In this document: positions 15,986 to 23,843 of the stretch, piece by piece
Layout: every line of letters begins with the position of its first letter
Numbering within the stretch: position 1 is the first letter of the stretch
Assembly: GCF_004364585.1 (NCBI RefSeq)
Contig: NZ_SOAN01000008.1
Coordinates: 105,674 to 169,673 of the forward strand
Source of the DNA: Nesterenkonia aurantiaca
GTDB lineage: Bacteria > Actinomycetota > Actinomycetes > Actinomycetales > Micrococcaceae
DNA length: 64,000 bases
Direction: 5' to 3'
Made by a program: the position numbers and the translations under genes
Notes under the pieces: model-generated
Told to the model about the DNA's origin: nothing
The model's database searches: none
What the model saw: the letters and a program-made list of their open reading frames with translations, nothing else

Positions 15986-18504
15986 AATACGGAGTCCGTG
16001 GCTTCGGAGGCTCCTTCTCCACGGAGAAGCTGCCTTCTGATCTGTCGGTAGCTGAAGCGCTCAGCCACCTCGGCTGGAGAATGAATACCGTAGAAGTGTT
16101 CTTCCAAGAGCGGCAGAAGATCGTACTTCCAGATCCGTTCGAGACCGACTTCGGTCGCGGCCTGGGTGCGCATGAAATAAGAAGGCCCGATGTGCTGGTC
16201 TCGGCTCTCCTCTCCAAGCTCGTCGTTGAGCGCCTCAAGGAGACGTGCGCGCGTCGCGGAGAATCCTCGAGCACGAAGCCAACGGTCGAGCAGCCCAGCG
16301 ACGGGGGTGCTGTCTGGGTGCATCTCTAGAAACGCGAACCGGCGACGGATTGCGGTGTCAACCATTGCGATGGAGCGGTCCGCCGTGTTCATCGTGCCGA
16401 TGATGTAGAGGTTCGGAGGGAGCCGGAACTTCTCTCCCGAGGAGTACTGCAGTCGGATGTGCTCGTCCCGATACTCAAGTAGGAAGTACATCTCGCCGAA
16501 AATCTTGGCGAGGTTCCCTCGGTTGATCTCGTCGATGAGGAGGACGTATGGCCGCTGTGGATCGTTGGTCGCTTTGGCAGCGAGGCGTCGCAGGGGTCCA
16601 GGCTTGAGGTCAAAGCCGAGTCCACCGGAATCCGTCGGGCTCGGGCGGTACCCCTCGAAGAAATCCTCGTATGCATAGGAGGGGTGGAACTGCACGATCT
16701 CAGGTTCTTGGTTGGTCACGTGCCGGGCGATGGCGCGCGCCAGGAAGGTCTTGCCGGTGCCAGGAGGTCCGTACAGGATGATCTGGCGGCGTTCCTCGAG
16801 CACGGAGATCATCTCATCGAGCCAGATCTGGTCCATGTGGAGCTGATCGGCCAGAGCGGGGCCAGCTGGTCGAAATTCACCGCTGTGGGCGATGTCATTG
16901 AGATTGGGTGTTGAGTCAGAGGTCTGGACATCTTCACGGAAGGTTGAGTCATCTTCGAGCATGTCTTGCAGGTAAGGCAGCGACCCGGGAAGTTCGACGA
17001 CGCCGGGAGACTCATCAATCTCTGAGGACACATGTTCGGGGAGCGCGTCAATTGACACAGGCTCTTCGTTCCATGTCACTTCTCGACGGATTTCGTGGAG
17101 GTCAGGGTCGAAGTTGCCTTCTCCTGAGATTCGACCCACCCATATGGCTGATCCGTCTCGCACCGCTACGGCGTCGCCTTCCTCCATTCGGGAAATGAAG
17201 GTGTGGATTTCTTCGGCGAGGATCAGGCGGCGGGCCGAGTCGAGGTGCCGGTATGCGTCGAAGACTCGATTTCTGACCGTCACGAAGTCTGATCCGGGCT
17301 CAAGCGATCTCAGGTAAGAGGCGTTGTAACTCATGGCTGCTTCCTTGAGCCACTTGGACGTGGCACCGGCGTCTTCGGTCCGTGGTTGCACCGCCCAGGC
17401 GTGGGTGCCTTCCCAGGTCCGTTTTTGCCATGTTGAGTACCAGGGCTCGGCAAACCAATCGATTCTGGTCTCTGCGTCTTCCTCGAGATGCTTTCGCAAG
17501 AGGTACAGGTCGTGGTCGAGGTCAGAGGAGAGCTGAAGATCCGGGGCGAGACCACTAAGTCCGTCGAACAACGCGCGTTTGTGTTTCTCGCTGATCAGGT
17601 GCTCGAAGACGAAAGGGAACGCCAGGAATCTGAGTGTGTTCCTCATGGAAGGCTGCTCGTATGGGACAGCGTCTGTGATGTCCCTAAATCGCCAGGGGTC
17701 CTCTCGCGCTTCATGTTGGGCTGGCCTTGAGAGTGTTGTCCAGGACTTGGCAAACAGAGCCATCCAGATCATCTGCTTCCAGAACTGCTGGTTGTACCCC
17801 TGCCCTCCATGGAAGATGCCGGGCAAATTCAGGCAGAGTCTCATCAGCTCGGGGACAGCGGGCTTGTCTGGAAGCCAGGCCAACAGGGTCTCGATGTACC
17901 CCAATTTCGTGTCCGGTCGAAGGTTCATCAACGGGAGGCTGCGGAGGTAGATGGACTCAGCTGCTAGCAGCACCACATCTCGGGGAGCATTCTTCAGTTG
18001 GAGTTCGAGTTTCTCCATGAAACTTCCGGGACCCTCATTTGGATCATCCTGGATGGCACTTCGAAGATACTCAGCATTCTCGGGCGTCCAGATCTTGCGG
18101 CTGGGGTCGATGACGGAGAGCCCGTCGCCGAAGAGATGCCCCAGTACGAACCGTGCAGCGTCGCCCATCGCCGATACGTGGGCGGGATAACTTTCGCCTG
18201 GTCCAACGTAGACGGTCGCGTCCTCAGGTCCGATCAGACAACTGAGACAGAAGCGGGAGTCGACACCGACGGTGACCGCCTCAGCGGATTGCTCTCGCCA
18301 GGCTTGCTGAACTTCATCGAGCGCCACCATGACGGCCGAGTCAGGAGCTGCGGAGCAATCGCGAACATGGTACGTGCCAGACGGGGTGTCCCATAGGTAG
18401 CCCTCCTGAGACCAGACCAGGTCGAACCTGCGTCCAGCGAATCGTCGGGAGGGCAAATGAGTCGCCGACGTACTTCGCGCCGCGCGCTGCGCATCTGTAT
18501 CCAT
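15982..18504 (-). CDS. mcrB: McrB-like AAA+ NTPase with large N-terminal specificity region
   Basis: An 840-residue protein, nearly twice E. coli McrB (459). The AAA+ module occupies roughly residues 545-835: Walker A GPPGTGKTFLARAIA near 578, Walker B LLIDEINRGNLAKI near 653, and the McrB hallmark MNTADRSIAMVD near 700 followed by TAIRRRFAF. The first 130 residues hold a possible metal site (RDCSAAP, FCLSCLIG) and a THLPSRRFAGRRFDLVW start. Around 450-505, GDAVAVRDGSAIWVGRISG then EVTWNEEP resembles a small EVE/PUA-like modified-base reader. What modified base it recognises cannot be read. Lower G+C than the flanks. Confidence 0.9.
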   Translation of the reverse strand: MDTDAQRAARSTSATHLPSRRFAGRRFDLVWSQEGYLWDTPSGTYHVRDCSAAPDSAVMVALDEVQQAWREQSAEAVTVGVDSRFCLSCLIGPEDATVYVGPGESYPAHVSAMGDAARFVLGHLFGDGLSVIDPSRKIWTPENAEYLRSAIQDDPNEGPGSFMEKLELQLKNAPRDVVLLAAESIYLRSLPLMNLRPDTKLGYIETLLAWLPDKPAVPELMRLCLNLPGIFHGGQGYNQQFWKQMIWMALFAKSWTTLSRPAQHEAREDPWRFRDITDAVPYEQPSMRNTLRFLAFPFVFEHLISEKHKRALFDGLSGLAPDLQLSSDLDHDLYLLRKHLEEDAETRIDWFAEPWYSTWQKRTWEGTHAWAVQPRTEDAGATSKWLKEAAMSYNASYLRSLEPGSDFVTVRNRVFDAYRHLDSARRLILAEEIHTFISRMEEGDAVAVRDGSAIWVGRISGEGNFDPDLHEIRREVTWNEEPVSIDALPEHVSSEIDESPGVVELPGSLPYLQDMLEDDSTFREDVQTSDSTPNLNDIAHSGEFRPAGPALADQLHMDQIWLDEMISVLEERRQIILYGPPGTGKTFLARAIARHVTNQEPEIVQFHPSYAYEDFFEGYRPSPTDSGGLGFDLKPGPLRRLAAKATNDPQRPYVLLIDEINRGNLAKIFGEMYFLLEYRDEHIRLQYSSGEKFRLPPNLYIIGTMNTADRSIAMVDTAIRRRFAFLEMHPDSTPVAGLLDRWLRARGFSATRARLLEALNDELGEESRDQHIGPSYFMRTQAATEVGLERIWKYDLLPLLEEHFYGIHSPAEVAERFSYRQIRRQLLRGEGASEATDSVL

Positions 18505-18638
18505 TGAGAAATCCCCTCATCAGCGTGCCGTTAGGTCCAGGCTAGCCTGTGAGGCCGGGGGTTGAGTCGGCATCACATAGTGGGATTGCCACGATGGTGA
18601 TGGTTAGTCGCCGAGTCTTCACTCTCAAAGTGTGGAAC

Positions 18639-18670
18639 CGGGTGAGTCCGGGGGACCCCGGACTCACCCG
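18639..18670. terminator. Strong palindromic terminator-like hairpin
   Basis: A nearly perfect palindrome: CGGGTGAGTCCGGGG at 18639-18653 pairs with 18656-18670, about 15 bp with a minimal loop. It lies 19 nt beyond the stop of the 228-residue membrane protein (minus strand) and upstream of mcrB, so it most likely ends that transcript. There is no U-tract, which is usual in high-GC actinobacteria. Confidence 0.7.
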
Positions 18671-18688
18671 GCGTTATCGGGGGAACGC

Positions 18689-19375
18689 TTACTGCGCGAC
18701 CCACTCGCCGCAGTCGCTGGTCTCGAAGGCGACATCGGTTTCGGCGATGGTGACGAATCCTTGTCCCTCAGGCAGGCCGTTGGTGATGATGTCGTCGAAC
18801 TCGCCGCTGAGGCCGGAGAGTCGAGCCCAGTAGCAGAACCCTGAGGTGTCCTCGGTGCGGTAGGTGCCTGGCTGGATCTCCTCGCCGATGAGGAAGGTTC
18901 CTGAGCCCGGGATGGAGCCGGAATCCGAGACCGACGTCTCTTCCTGATCAGCTTCCTCGGTCTCGACCTCTTCCTCCGCCTGGGATGCCAGTTCTTGCTC
19001 ACGGGAGTCGAGCGCGCTTTCCCGATCATCTAGCTCAGCGGTTCTGGCTTCAAGGGATTCTTCGTCCTCCGCGATCACCTCGCGGCGCTCCTCAAGATCC
19101 GCCGGTTCGACTTCGACTTCTACCTCCACCTCTTCGGTGATGGTCTCCGTCTCAGTTTCCGTGACGATCTCCGGTTCGGCCTCTCCGCTGTTGCCGATCC
19201 CAACCCCAGCAAGCAGCGCGACGATGATCCCAGCGATCCACGGCCAGCGCCGCCGCTTCTTGGCTGGTGCTTCCGCCCCGCCCGCAGCGGGCGGGTAAGG
19301 CTGATACTGATCGTTGGAATACTGCGTACTCGGATACTGGTCTGTCGGGTGCTGATCATGGTGTGAGTGATTCAT
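18689..19375 (-). CDS. Single-pass membrane protein with acidic coiled coil and C-terminal exported domain
   Basis: A 228-residue protein from ATG 19375 (GAAAGGGACACC upstream). Residues 1-40 are Tyr/Gln/Pro-rich and cytoplasmic (repeated DQYP, TQYS), then KKRRRWPW and one transmembrane helix (IAGIIVALLAGVGIG). Next come an acidic Thr/Glu and Val/Glu repeat, a predicted coiled coil (about 85-130) and a C-terminal domain starting IPGSGTFLIGEEIQPGTYRTED with two Cys (FCYWARL, DCGEWV) that could form a disulfide outside the cell. The PGTYRT...CYWARLSG pattern recurs in actinobacterial surface proteins of unknown function. No partner gene is obvious. Confidence 0.75.
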   Translation of the reverse strand: MNHSHHDQHPTDQYPSTQYSNDQYQPYPPAAGGAEAPAKKRRRWPWIAGIIVALLAGVGIGNSGEAEPEIVTETETETITEEVEVEVEVEPADLEERREVIAEDEESLEARTAELDDRESALDSREQELASQAEEEVETEEADQEETSVSDSGSIPGSGTFLIGEEIQPGTYRTEDTSGFCYWARLSGLSGEFDDIITNGLPEGQGFVTIAETDVAFETSDCGEWVAQ

Positions 19376-19507
19376 GGTGTCCCTTTCCCTCGGGCGATCC
19401 ACTGGAGATCCAGTGGGCTGACGCAGAGAACAATGCGTGTTCTGCATCAGTGAAAATCACCCTAGATGTGACCACGGACATGAATCGCAACCCGCCAAGA
19501 AAACCCT

Positions 19508-20569
19508 CTACTCCAGCTCGTCCTCCGAATACCGCCGCTGGGACTCACGCTGGCCGTGGGTGATGCGGCGGATATCCATGCTGGAGTCGAAGGTGGAGCC
19601 CACGGCTCCGGCCACGACCCCCATCGCGGCACTGAGCCAGGCGATGTCGAGGTAGTTGAAGAAGCTGATCTCGCTGCCGATGAGATCTGCCAGGAAGTCT
19701 GGATCGATGACCACGAGTGCGCCGATGAGAATGGTCACCACCAACGCCACGTAGAGCATCGACACCGCGATCAGCAGAGTCAGCACAGTGGACCCGTTGT
19801 AGAGCCAGAAGACCCGTGCCAGATCCTTGTTCGTGGGTTTGTCCCAGAGTCGGTTGGTGAAGATCAGCCAGGCCACCATGCTCAGAATCACCGCACCCCC
19901 GATGGAGAGCAGCCGCGCCGTGCTCAGGGCGTCAGCCATCTCCCAGATCGAGTAGTAGAAGATGCCGAAGGCGCCTACCGCAGCTGCGCCGGCGAGAGCG
20001 CCGGAGAGCTTCGGGGCGGTCCGGAAGGGGTCGTTGGCGACCGTCATGCCCAAGAGCGTGCGCACTTCGCCGGTGCCCGGGTGGGCGAACAGGCGGTGCC
20101 GACCGCTGGGCTCGACCGGCTGCCAACGGGTCCATCGCTGTCGGTATTCCTTCTGCAGCGGCCCGTGACAATCCGGCAGCAACCGGAGGAGGCAGTCCAT
20201 GAAGATCTCACGGATCCTTCGCTTGGTCGAGCGCACTCCCAGCGTCGGGTAGGAGACGACTGCGGTCCGATTCTTGGCGAGTATCTCCGCCACCAGAGGT
20301 CGTCCTTCGACGTGTCGCGGGACTTCGGTGAGCATCAGCACGGCATCGGCGTCGAGGTGATCTGCGTCGAGTTCTCTCAGAGCCTCGATGTCGAGGCTCC
20401 CCTCCGGGGTGATCCGCGGACTTCGGATCTCCATCTCCACCGTGACATCGTCGACGAAGATGTCGCGCGCCTCGGCCAGGAACGCTTCCTTGATCTTCTC
20501 GATGCGGCGCGCGGCCACGCCGGGGTCTGCGACCAGCATCACCCTGATGGGGGTGTCGGAGGATGACAT
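19508..20569 (-). CDS. Conserved membrane protein, N-terminal soluble domain plus four helices
   Basis: A 353-residue protein from ATG 20569, chosen over an upstream start because GAAGGGA precedes it at proper spacing. The first 195 residues are soluble and resemble an alpha/beta fold (IRVMLVADPGVAARRIEKIKEAF, later AVLMLTEVPRH and VVSYPTLGVRSTKRRI). Four hydrophobic segments follow (about 200-330), and the tail is charged (RRITHGQRESQRRYSEDE). I recognise homologues in actinobacteria but no established function. It lies between two genes on the same strand with gaps of 60-130 nt. Confidence 0.7.
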   Translation of the reverse strand: MSSSDTPIRVMLVADPGVAARRIEKIKEAFLAEARDIFVDDVTVEMEIRSPRITPEGSLDIEALRELDADHLDADAVLMLTEVPRHVEGRPLVAEILAKNRTAVVSYPTLGVRSTKRRIREIFMDCLLRLLPDCHGPLQKEYRQRWTRWQPVEPSGRHRLFAHPGTGEVRTLLGMTVANDPFRTAPKLSGALAGAAAVGAFGIFYYSIWEMADALSTARLLSIGGAVILSMVAWLIFTNRLWDKPTNKDLARVFWLYNGSTVLTLLIAVSMLYVALVVTILIGALVVIDPDFLADLIGSEISFFNYLDIAWLSAAMGVVAGAVGSTFDSSMDIRRITHGQRESQRRYSEDELE

Positions 20570-20599
20570 GTGTGTATTCCCTTCATGTCCCGGCCTGGA

Positions 20600-20617
20600 C
20601 ACCAGGGGATTCTGGTG
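20600..20617 (-). terminator. Weak hairpin after the LacI-type regulator gene
   Basis: CACCAG at 20600-20605 pairs with CTGGTG at 20612-20617 around a 6 nt loop. It sits 15 nt past the stop of the LacI-family gene on the minus strand. The stem is only 6 bp and no T-run follows, so it is a weak candidate. Confidence 0.3.
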
Positions 20618-20631
20618 GGTAGGCGATCGGT

Positions 20632-21669
20632 CTATCTGGTTCCGCGGACGCTCACTGCGGAGGAGGCCCGGACGATGAGTTCGGGCTCCAGCTTCTGGGA
20701 CGAGACCTCTTTGCCGGCGATGAGCGCCAGCAGGGTCAGCAGTGCCTCGCGGCCCATCAGGTGCATCTTGGACCGGATCGTGGTCATCGGGATCCCCACC
20801 GATTCGGCCAGTGGAGTGTCGTTGTAGCCGATCAGCGCCACATCGTTGGGCACCGAGAACCCGTGGTCCTGCAACACCCCCAGCGCGCCGATGGCAGCGA
20901 AATCGTTGGTGGCGAACACGGCGTTCGGTCGGATCCCCGCCTCGAGGATCTCGCCCATCGCCTGGCGACCGGCGGCGGTGTCGAAGCCGCGGTAGATCAG
21001 ATGGTTCTCCGGCACCTCCACCCCGGCTTCGGCCAGGCGGTCGATGAGCCCACGGGTGCGGTCATAGGCGGTGGAGGCGAACTCCAGTCCGGCGAGGACG
21101 ACGACGTCGGTGCGTCCCAGCTCGAGCAGGTGCTCGGCCACCAGGCGGCCGCCGAGGTAGTCGTCGCAGGTCACCGAGACATGGCCCTCGCGGCGTCGGG
21201 AGGTCAGCACCAGCGGCACCCCCTGCTCGCGCAGCTCATCGAGGAAGGTGTCATCGAGGTGGGCGTCGCCGAAGATCAGTCCATCCACTCGGCGGTCGAT
21301 CATCGCCCGGGTGCGGGTGCGCTGCAGGGCCGTGTCATCCAGGGAGTTCATCACATAGGTGTTGATCCCGTTCTCCATCGCGGCCTCTTCGATGCCCTCA
21401 TAGATCGTCGCGAGCACGAAGTCCTGCAGTCGGGGCACCATCACCCCGACCAGGTTGGAGCGGGCGGTGCGCAGGCTCGCGGCGTGGGGGTTCCGCGTGT
21501 AGCCATGGTCCTCCGCGAGCGCAAGGATGGTGCGCACCGTCTCGGGCGCCGCCCAGCGATGCCGCTGATCCGGGGGAGAGCCCAGGACGCGCGAGACCGT
21601 GGCCACGCTGACTCCGGCGAGCTCGGCCAGCCCGCGCTGGGTGACCGCTCGTGCCCTCTGCTGTGCCAT
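20632..21669 (-). CDS. LacI-family transcriptional regulator
   Basis: A 345-residue regulator from ATG 21669 with a strong AGGAGGT site; a longer in-frame start would add 26 residues. The N-terminal LacI helix-turn-helix is complete (TQRGLAELAGVSVATVSRVLG) and is followed by a periplasmic-binding-protein-like sensor (NLVGVMVPRLQDFV, GLIFGDAHLDD, AVFATNDFAAIGAL). It is divergent from the asparaginase-like gene, with two LacI-type half-palindromes in the shared gap, so it probably represses the 21.8-27.3 kb operon in the absence of a substrate or product. The inducer is unknown. Confidence 0.88.
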   Translation of the reverse strand: MAQQRARAVTQRGLAELAGVSVATVSRVLGSPPDQRHRWAAPETVRTILALAEDHGYTRNPHAASLRTARSNLVGVMVPRLQDFVLATIYEGIEEAAMENGINTYVMNSLDDTALQRTRTRAMIDRRVDGLIFGDAHLDDTFLDELREQGVPLVLTSRRREGHVSVTCDDYLGGRLVAEHLLELGRTDVVVLAGLEFASTAYDRTRGLIDRLAEAGVEVPENHLIYRGFDTAAGRQAMGEILEAGIRPNAVFATNDFAAIGALGVLQDHGFSVPNDVALIGYNDTPLAESVGIPMTTIRSKMHLMGREALLTLLALIAGKEVSSQKLEPELIVRASSAVSVRGTR

Positions 21670-21729
21670 CTGCACCTCCTGCTGTGTCAGCCTATCGCCC
21701 TCTCGCACCCCTGAAGCCGCCGGAGAGGC

Positions 21730-21758
21730 TTTACAAGCAATTAACACAGAAGTCTACG
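21730..21758 (+). promoter_or_regulatory. Candidate sigma70-like promoter of the asparaginase-like operon
   Basis: TTTACA at 21730-21735, a 17 nt spacer and TCTACG at 21753-21758 match a vegetative promoter moderately. A start site near 21765 would fall inside the two LacI-type operators, which would explain repression. The boxes are imperfect. Confidence 0.4.
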
Positions 21759-21783
21759 AAATCGATTGCCGTAAACGATTGTG
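21757..21783 (+). promoter_or_regulatory. Two adjacent LacI-family operator-like sites
   Basis: The sites CGAAATCGATTGCC (21757-21770) and CGTAAACGATTGTG (21770-21783) both fit the LacI-family core AANCGNTT with partial dyad symmetry around the central CG. They lie between the divergent LacI-family gene and the asparaginase-like gene, just where an autoregulating repressor would act. Spacing between the central CG steps is 13 nt. Confidence 0.55.
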
Positions 21784-21831
21784 TGTGGTGAGATCTACCT
21801 CATACGACGCACCGATCGAATTGAGGCCCTC

Positions 21832-22839
21832 TTGTCCCGCATCGTCCTTCTCGCCACCGGCGGCACCATCTCCTCTCGGGAGAACGCCGCCGGGGGATCC
21901 CGTGCCAGCGACTCCGCCGCGCAGCTGCTCGCGGCGCTGAAGCACCATGCCCTGGCGGATCTGATCAGCGAGATCCAGGTCGAGACGCAGGACATCTCCG
22001 TGGAGAACTCCTTCAACTTCAGCTTCTCCGACCTGGCCCGCATCGACTCCGCGGTGCGTGAGATCCTGCAACGTCCCGAGGTCGACGGCGTCGTGGTCAC
22101 CCACGGCACCGACACCATCGAAGAGACCCTCGCACTGCTGGCGCTGACCCATGACGACGACCGCCCGGTGGTCTTCACCGGCGCTCAGCGCAGCCCCGAT
22201 CACCCCGACAGCGACGGCCCGCGGAACCTGCGCGACGCGATTCTGGTCGCCGCCGATCCCGCCTCCCGCTTCCACGGGGCGCTGCTGTGCTTCGGGGGAG
22301 AGATCCACACCGCGCTGCCGCTGCGCAAGGCTCACGCCTCTGCGCTCCAGCCGTTCTCCCATCCCAGCGGCGGCATGCTGGGCCGGCTCACCGAGGCCCA
22401 GCCGCAGTACTACTTCGGACCGCGCAGCCTTCCCCGGCTGCCCCACCCCACCCAGAACTTCGGTGACCAACGGGTGGACATGGTCCTGTCCTACCCCGGG
22501 GCCGACGGCGCGCTGATCCGCAGCGCGATCGCATCCGGCGCCGCAGGGCTGATCGTCCTCGGCGGAGGTGCGGGGAATCCAGGCAGCGCCCTGGTGGAGG
22601 CGATCGCCGAGGCCACGCAGGCCGGCGTCGTCGTCGGGCTCGCCAGCCGGACCTTCGGCGGCTCGGTGGCCGCGATCTACAGCGGCGGGGGAGCGGTGGA
22701 CGCGCTTGCCGCCGGGGCGGTGGCCCTGGGAGATCTGCCCGGGACCCAGGCACGGGTGCTGCTCGCACTGCTGCTGAGCACCGGGGCCCGAGAAGAGACC
22801 AAAGACCGGCTCGAGCGCTGGGTGCAGACCGCGCGCTGA
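21832..22839 (+). CDS. Asparaginase/glutaminase-family amidohydrolase
   Basis: About 335 residues if it starts at TTG 21832 (GAGG 5 nt upstream), giving an N-terminus SRIVLLATGGTIS that matches family starts; a GTG at 21781 would add 17 residues and overlap the operators. Both asparaginase catalytic triads are present: TGGTIS with the nucleophile Thr, and VVTHGTDTIEETLALL carrying Thr-Asp with the Lys equivalent not obvious by eye. It would hydrolyse asparagine or a similar terminal amide to the acid and ammonia. No signal peptide is seen, so it is cytoplasmic. Operon context with an imidase-like gene suggests a half-amide such as succinamate as an alternative substrate. Confidence 0.85.
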   Translation: MSRIVLLATGGTISSRENAAGGSRASDSAAQLLAALKHHALADLISEIQVETQDISVENSFNFSFSDLARIDSAVREILQRPEVDGVVVTHGTDTIEETLALLALTHDDDRPVVFTGAQRSPDHPDSDGPRNLRDAILVAADPASRFHGALLCFGGEIHTALPLRKAHASALQPFSHPSGGMLGRLTEAQPQYYFGPRSLPRLPHPTQNFGDQRVDMVLSYPGADGALIRSAIASGAAGLIVLGGGAGNPGSALVEAIAEATQAGVVVGLASRTFGGSVAAIYSGGGAVDALAAGAVALGDLPGTQARVLLALLLSTGAREETKDRLERWVQTAR

Positions 22840-22908
22840 GTCAGAACAGCAGGAACTGGCAGAGAAGTACACGCAACGGAAAACAAGTAGAGAAAGAGGA
22901 CTTACATC

Positions 22909-23796
22909 ATGGCTAAAGAGATCTACGTAGCACTGGGCATCGACGTCGACGCGGTCGGCGGCTGGCTGGGCTCCTACGGCGGTGAGGACTCCCCGGGAGA
23001 CATCTCCCGCGGCATGTTCGCCGGTGAGGTCGGGGTGCCACGGCTGAACAAGCTGCTGGCCAAGTACGACCTGCCCGCCACCTGGTTCTGGCCCGGTCAC
23101 TCCATCGAGACCTTCCCCGAGCAGTTCGACCAGGTCGTCGCCGCCGGGCATGAGATCGGGGTCCACGGCTACAGCCACGAGAACCCGATCGCGATGACCC
23201 GCGAGCAGGAGACCGACATCCTGACCTACTGCATCGACCTGATCGAGAAGCGCAGCGACCGCCGGCCCACCGGCTACGTGGCCCCCTGGTGGGAATTCTC
23301 CACCGTCACCAACGAGCTGCTGCTGGAACAGGGCATCAAATACGACCACTCGCTGATGCACCGGGACTTCGAGCCCTACTACGTGCGCGTCGGGGACAAC
23401 TGGGAAGCCTCCAAGATCAACTACGACAAGCCGGCCAGTACCTGGATGAAGCCGCTGGTCCGTGGCGAGGAGACCGACCTGGTGGAGATCCCGGCCTCCT
23501 GGTACCTCGATGACCTGCCTCCGATGATGTTCATCAAGGGCAGCCCGAACAGCCACGGCTTCGTGAACCCGCGCCACCTCGAGGAGATCTGGCGTGACCA
23601 GTTCGACTACATCTACCGGGAGAACGACTACGCGGTCTTCACCATGACCGTGCACCCCGACGTCTCCGGCCGCCCGCAGGTGCTGCTGATGCTGGAGCGC
23701 CTGATCGAGCACATCAACTCCCACGACGGCGTGAAGTGGGCCCAGTTCGACACCATCGCCGATGACTTCATCAAGCGCTCACCCCGCCAGGGCTGA
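22909..23796 (+). CDS. Polysaccharide-deacetylase-fold hydrolase of the HpPgdA / cyclic imide hydrolase type
   Basis: A 295-residue cytosolic protein. The first motif is GIDVDAV in place of the TFDDG of classical NodB deacetylases, and it is followed by [27 protein letters not shown] (metal His pair), [10 protein letters not shown] and HPDVSGRPQ. By memory this is strikingly like H. pylori HP0310 (PgdA), whose family also contains the Pseudomonas putida cyclic imide hydrolase and PuuE allantoinase. There is no signal peptide, which argues against peptidoglycan as substrate. Lying between an asparaginase-like gene and an MFS carrier, a ring-opening imide or hydantoin-type hydrolase is more likely. 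Confidence 0.85.
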   Translation: MAKEIYVALGIDVDAVGGWLGSYGGEDSPGDISRGMFAGEVGVPRLNKLLAKYDLPATWFWPGHSIETFPEQFDQVVAAGHEIGVHGYSHENPIAMTREQETDILTYCIDLIEKRSDRRPTGYVAPWWEFSTVTNELLLEQGIKYDHSLMHRDFEPYYVRVGDNWEASKINYDKPASTWMKPLVRGEETDLVEIPASWYLDDLPPMMFIKGSPNSHGFVNPRHLEEIWRDQFDYIYRENDYAVFTMTVHPDVSGRPQVLLMLERLIEHINSHDGVKWAQFDTIADDFIKRSPRQG

Positions 23797-23843
23797 GCAC
23801 CCCCCCACAAGACCCTCCACTTGCACCGGAATGAGGACAACTG

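Noticed and set aside
21754..23724. A 656-codon open frame on the minus strand opposite the asparaginase-like and deacetylase-like genes
   Set aside because: It has no recognisable motif and unusual composition (His, Gly, Val, Gln rich). Long antisense frames are common in high-GC DNA, and the plus strand carries two clear enzymes there.
22909..23796. Peptidoglycan N-acetylglucosamine deacetylase
   Set aside because: No signal peptide or membrane anchor, altered first motif (GIDVDAV), and an operon of cytoplasmic catabolic enzymes.
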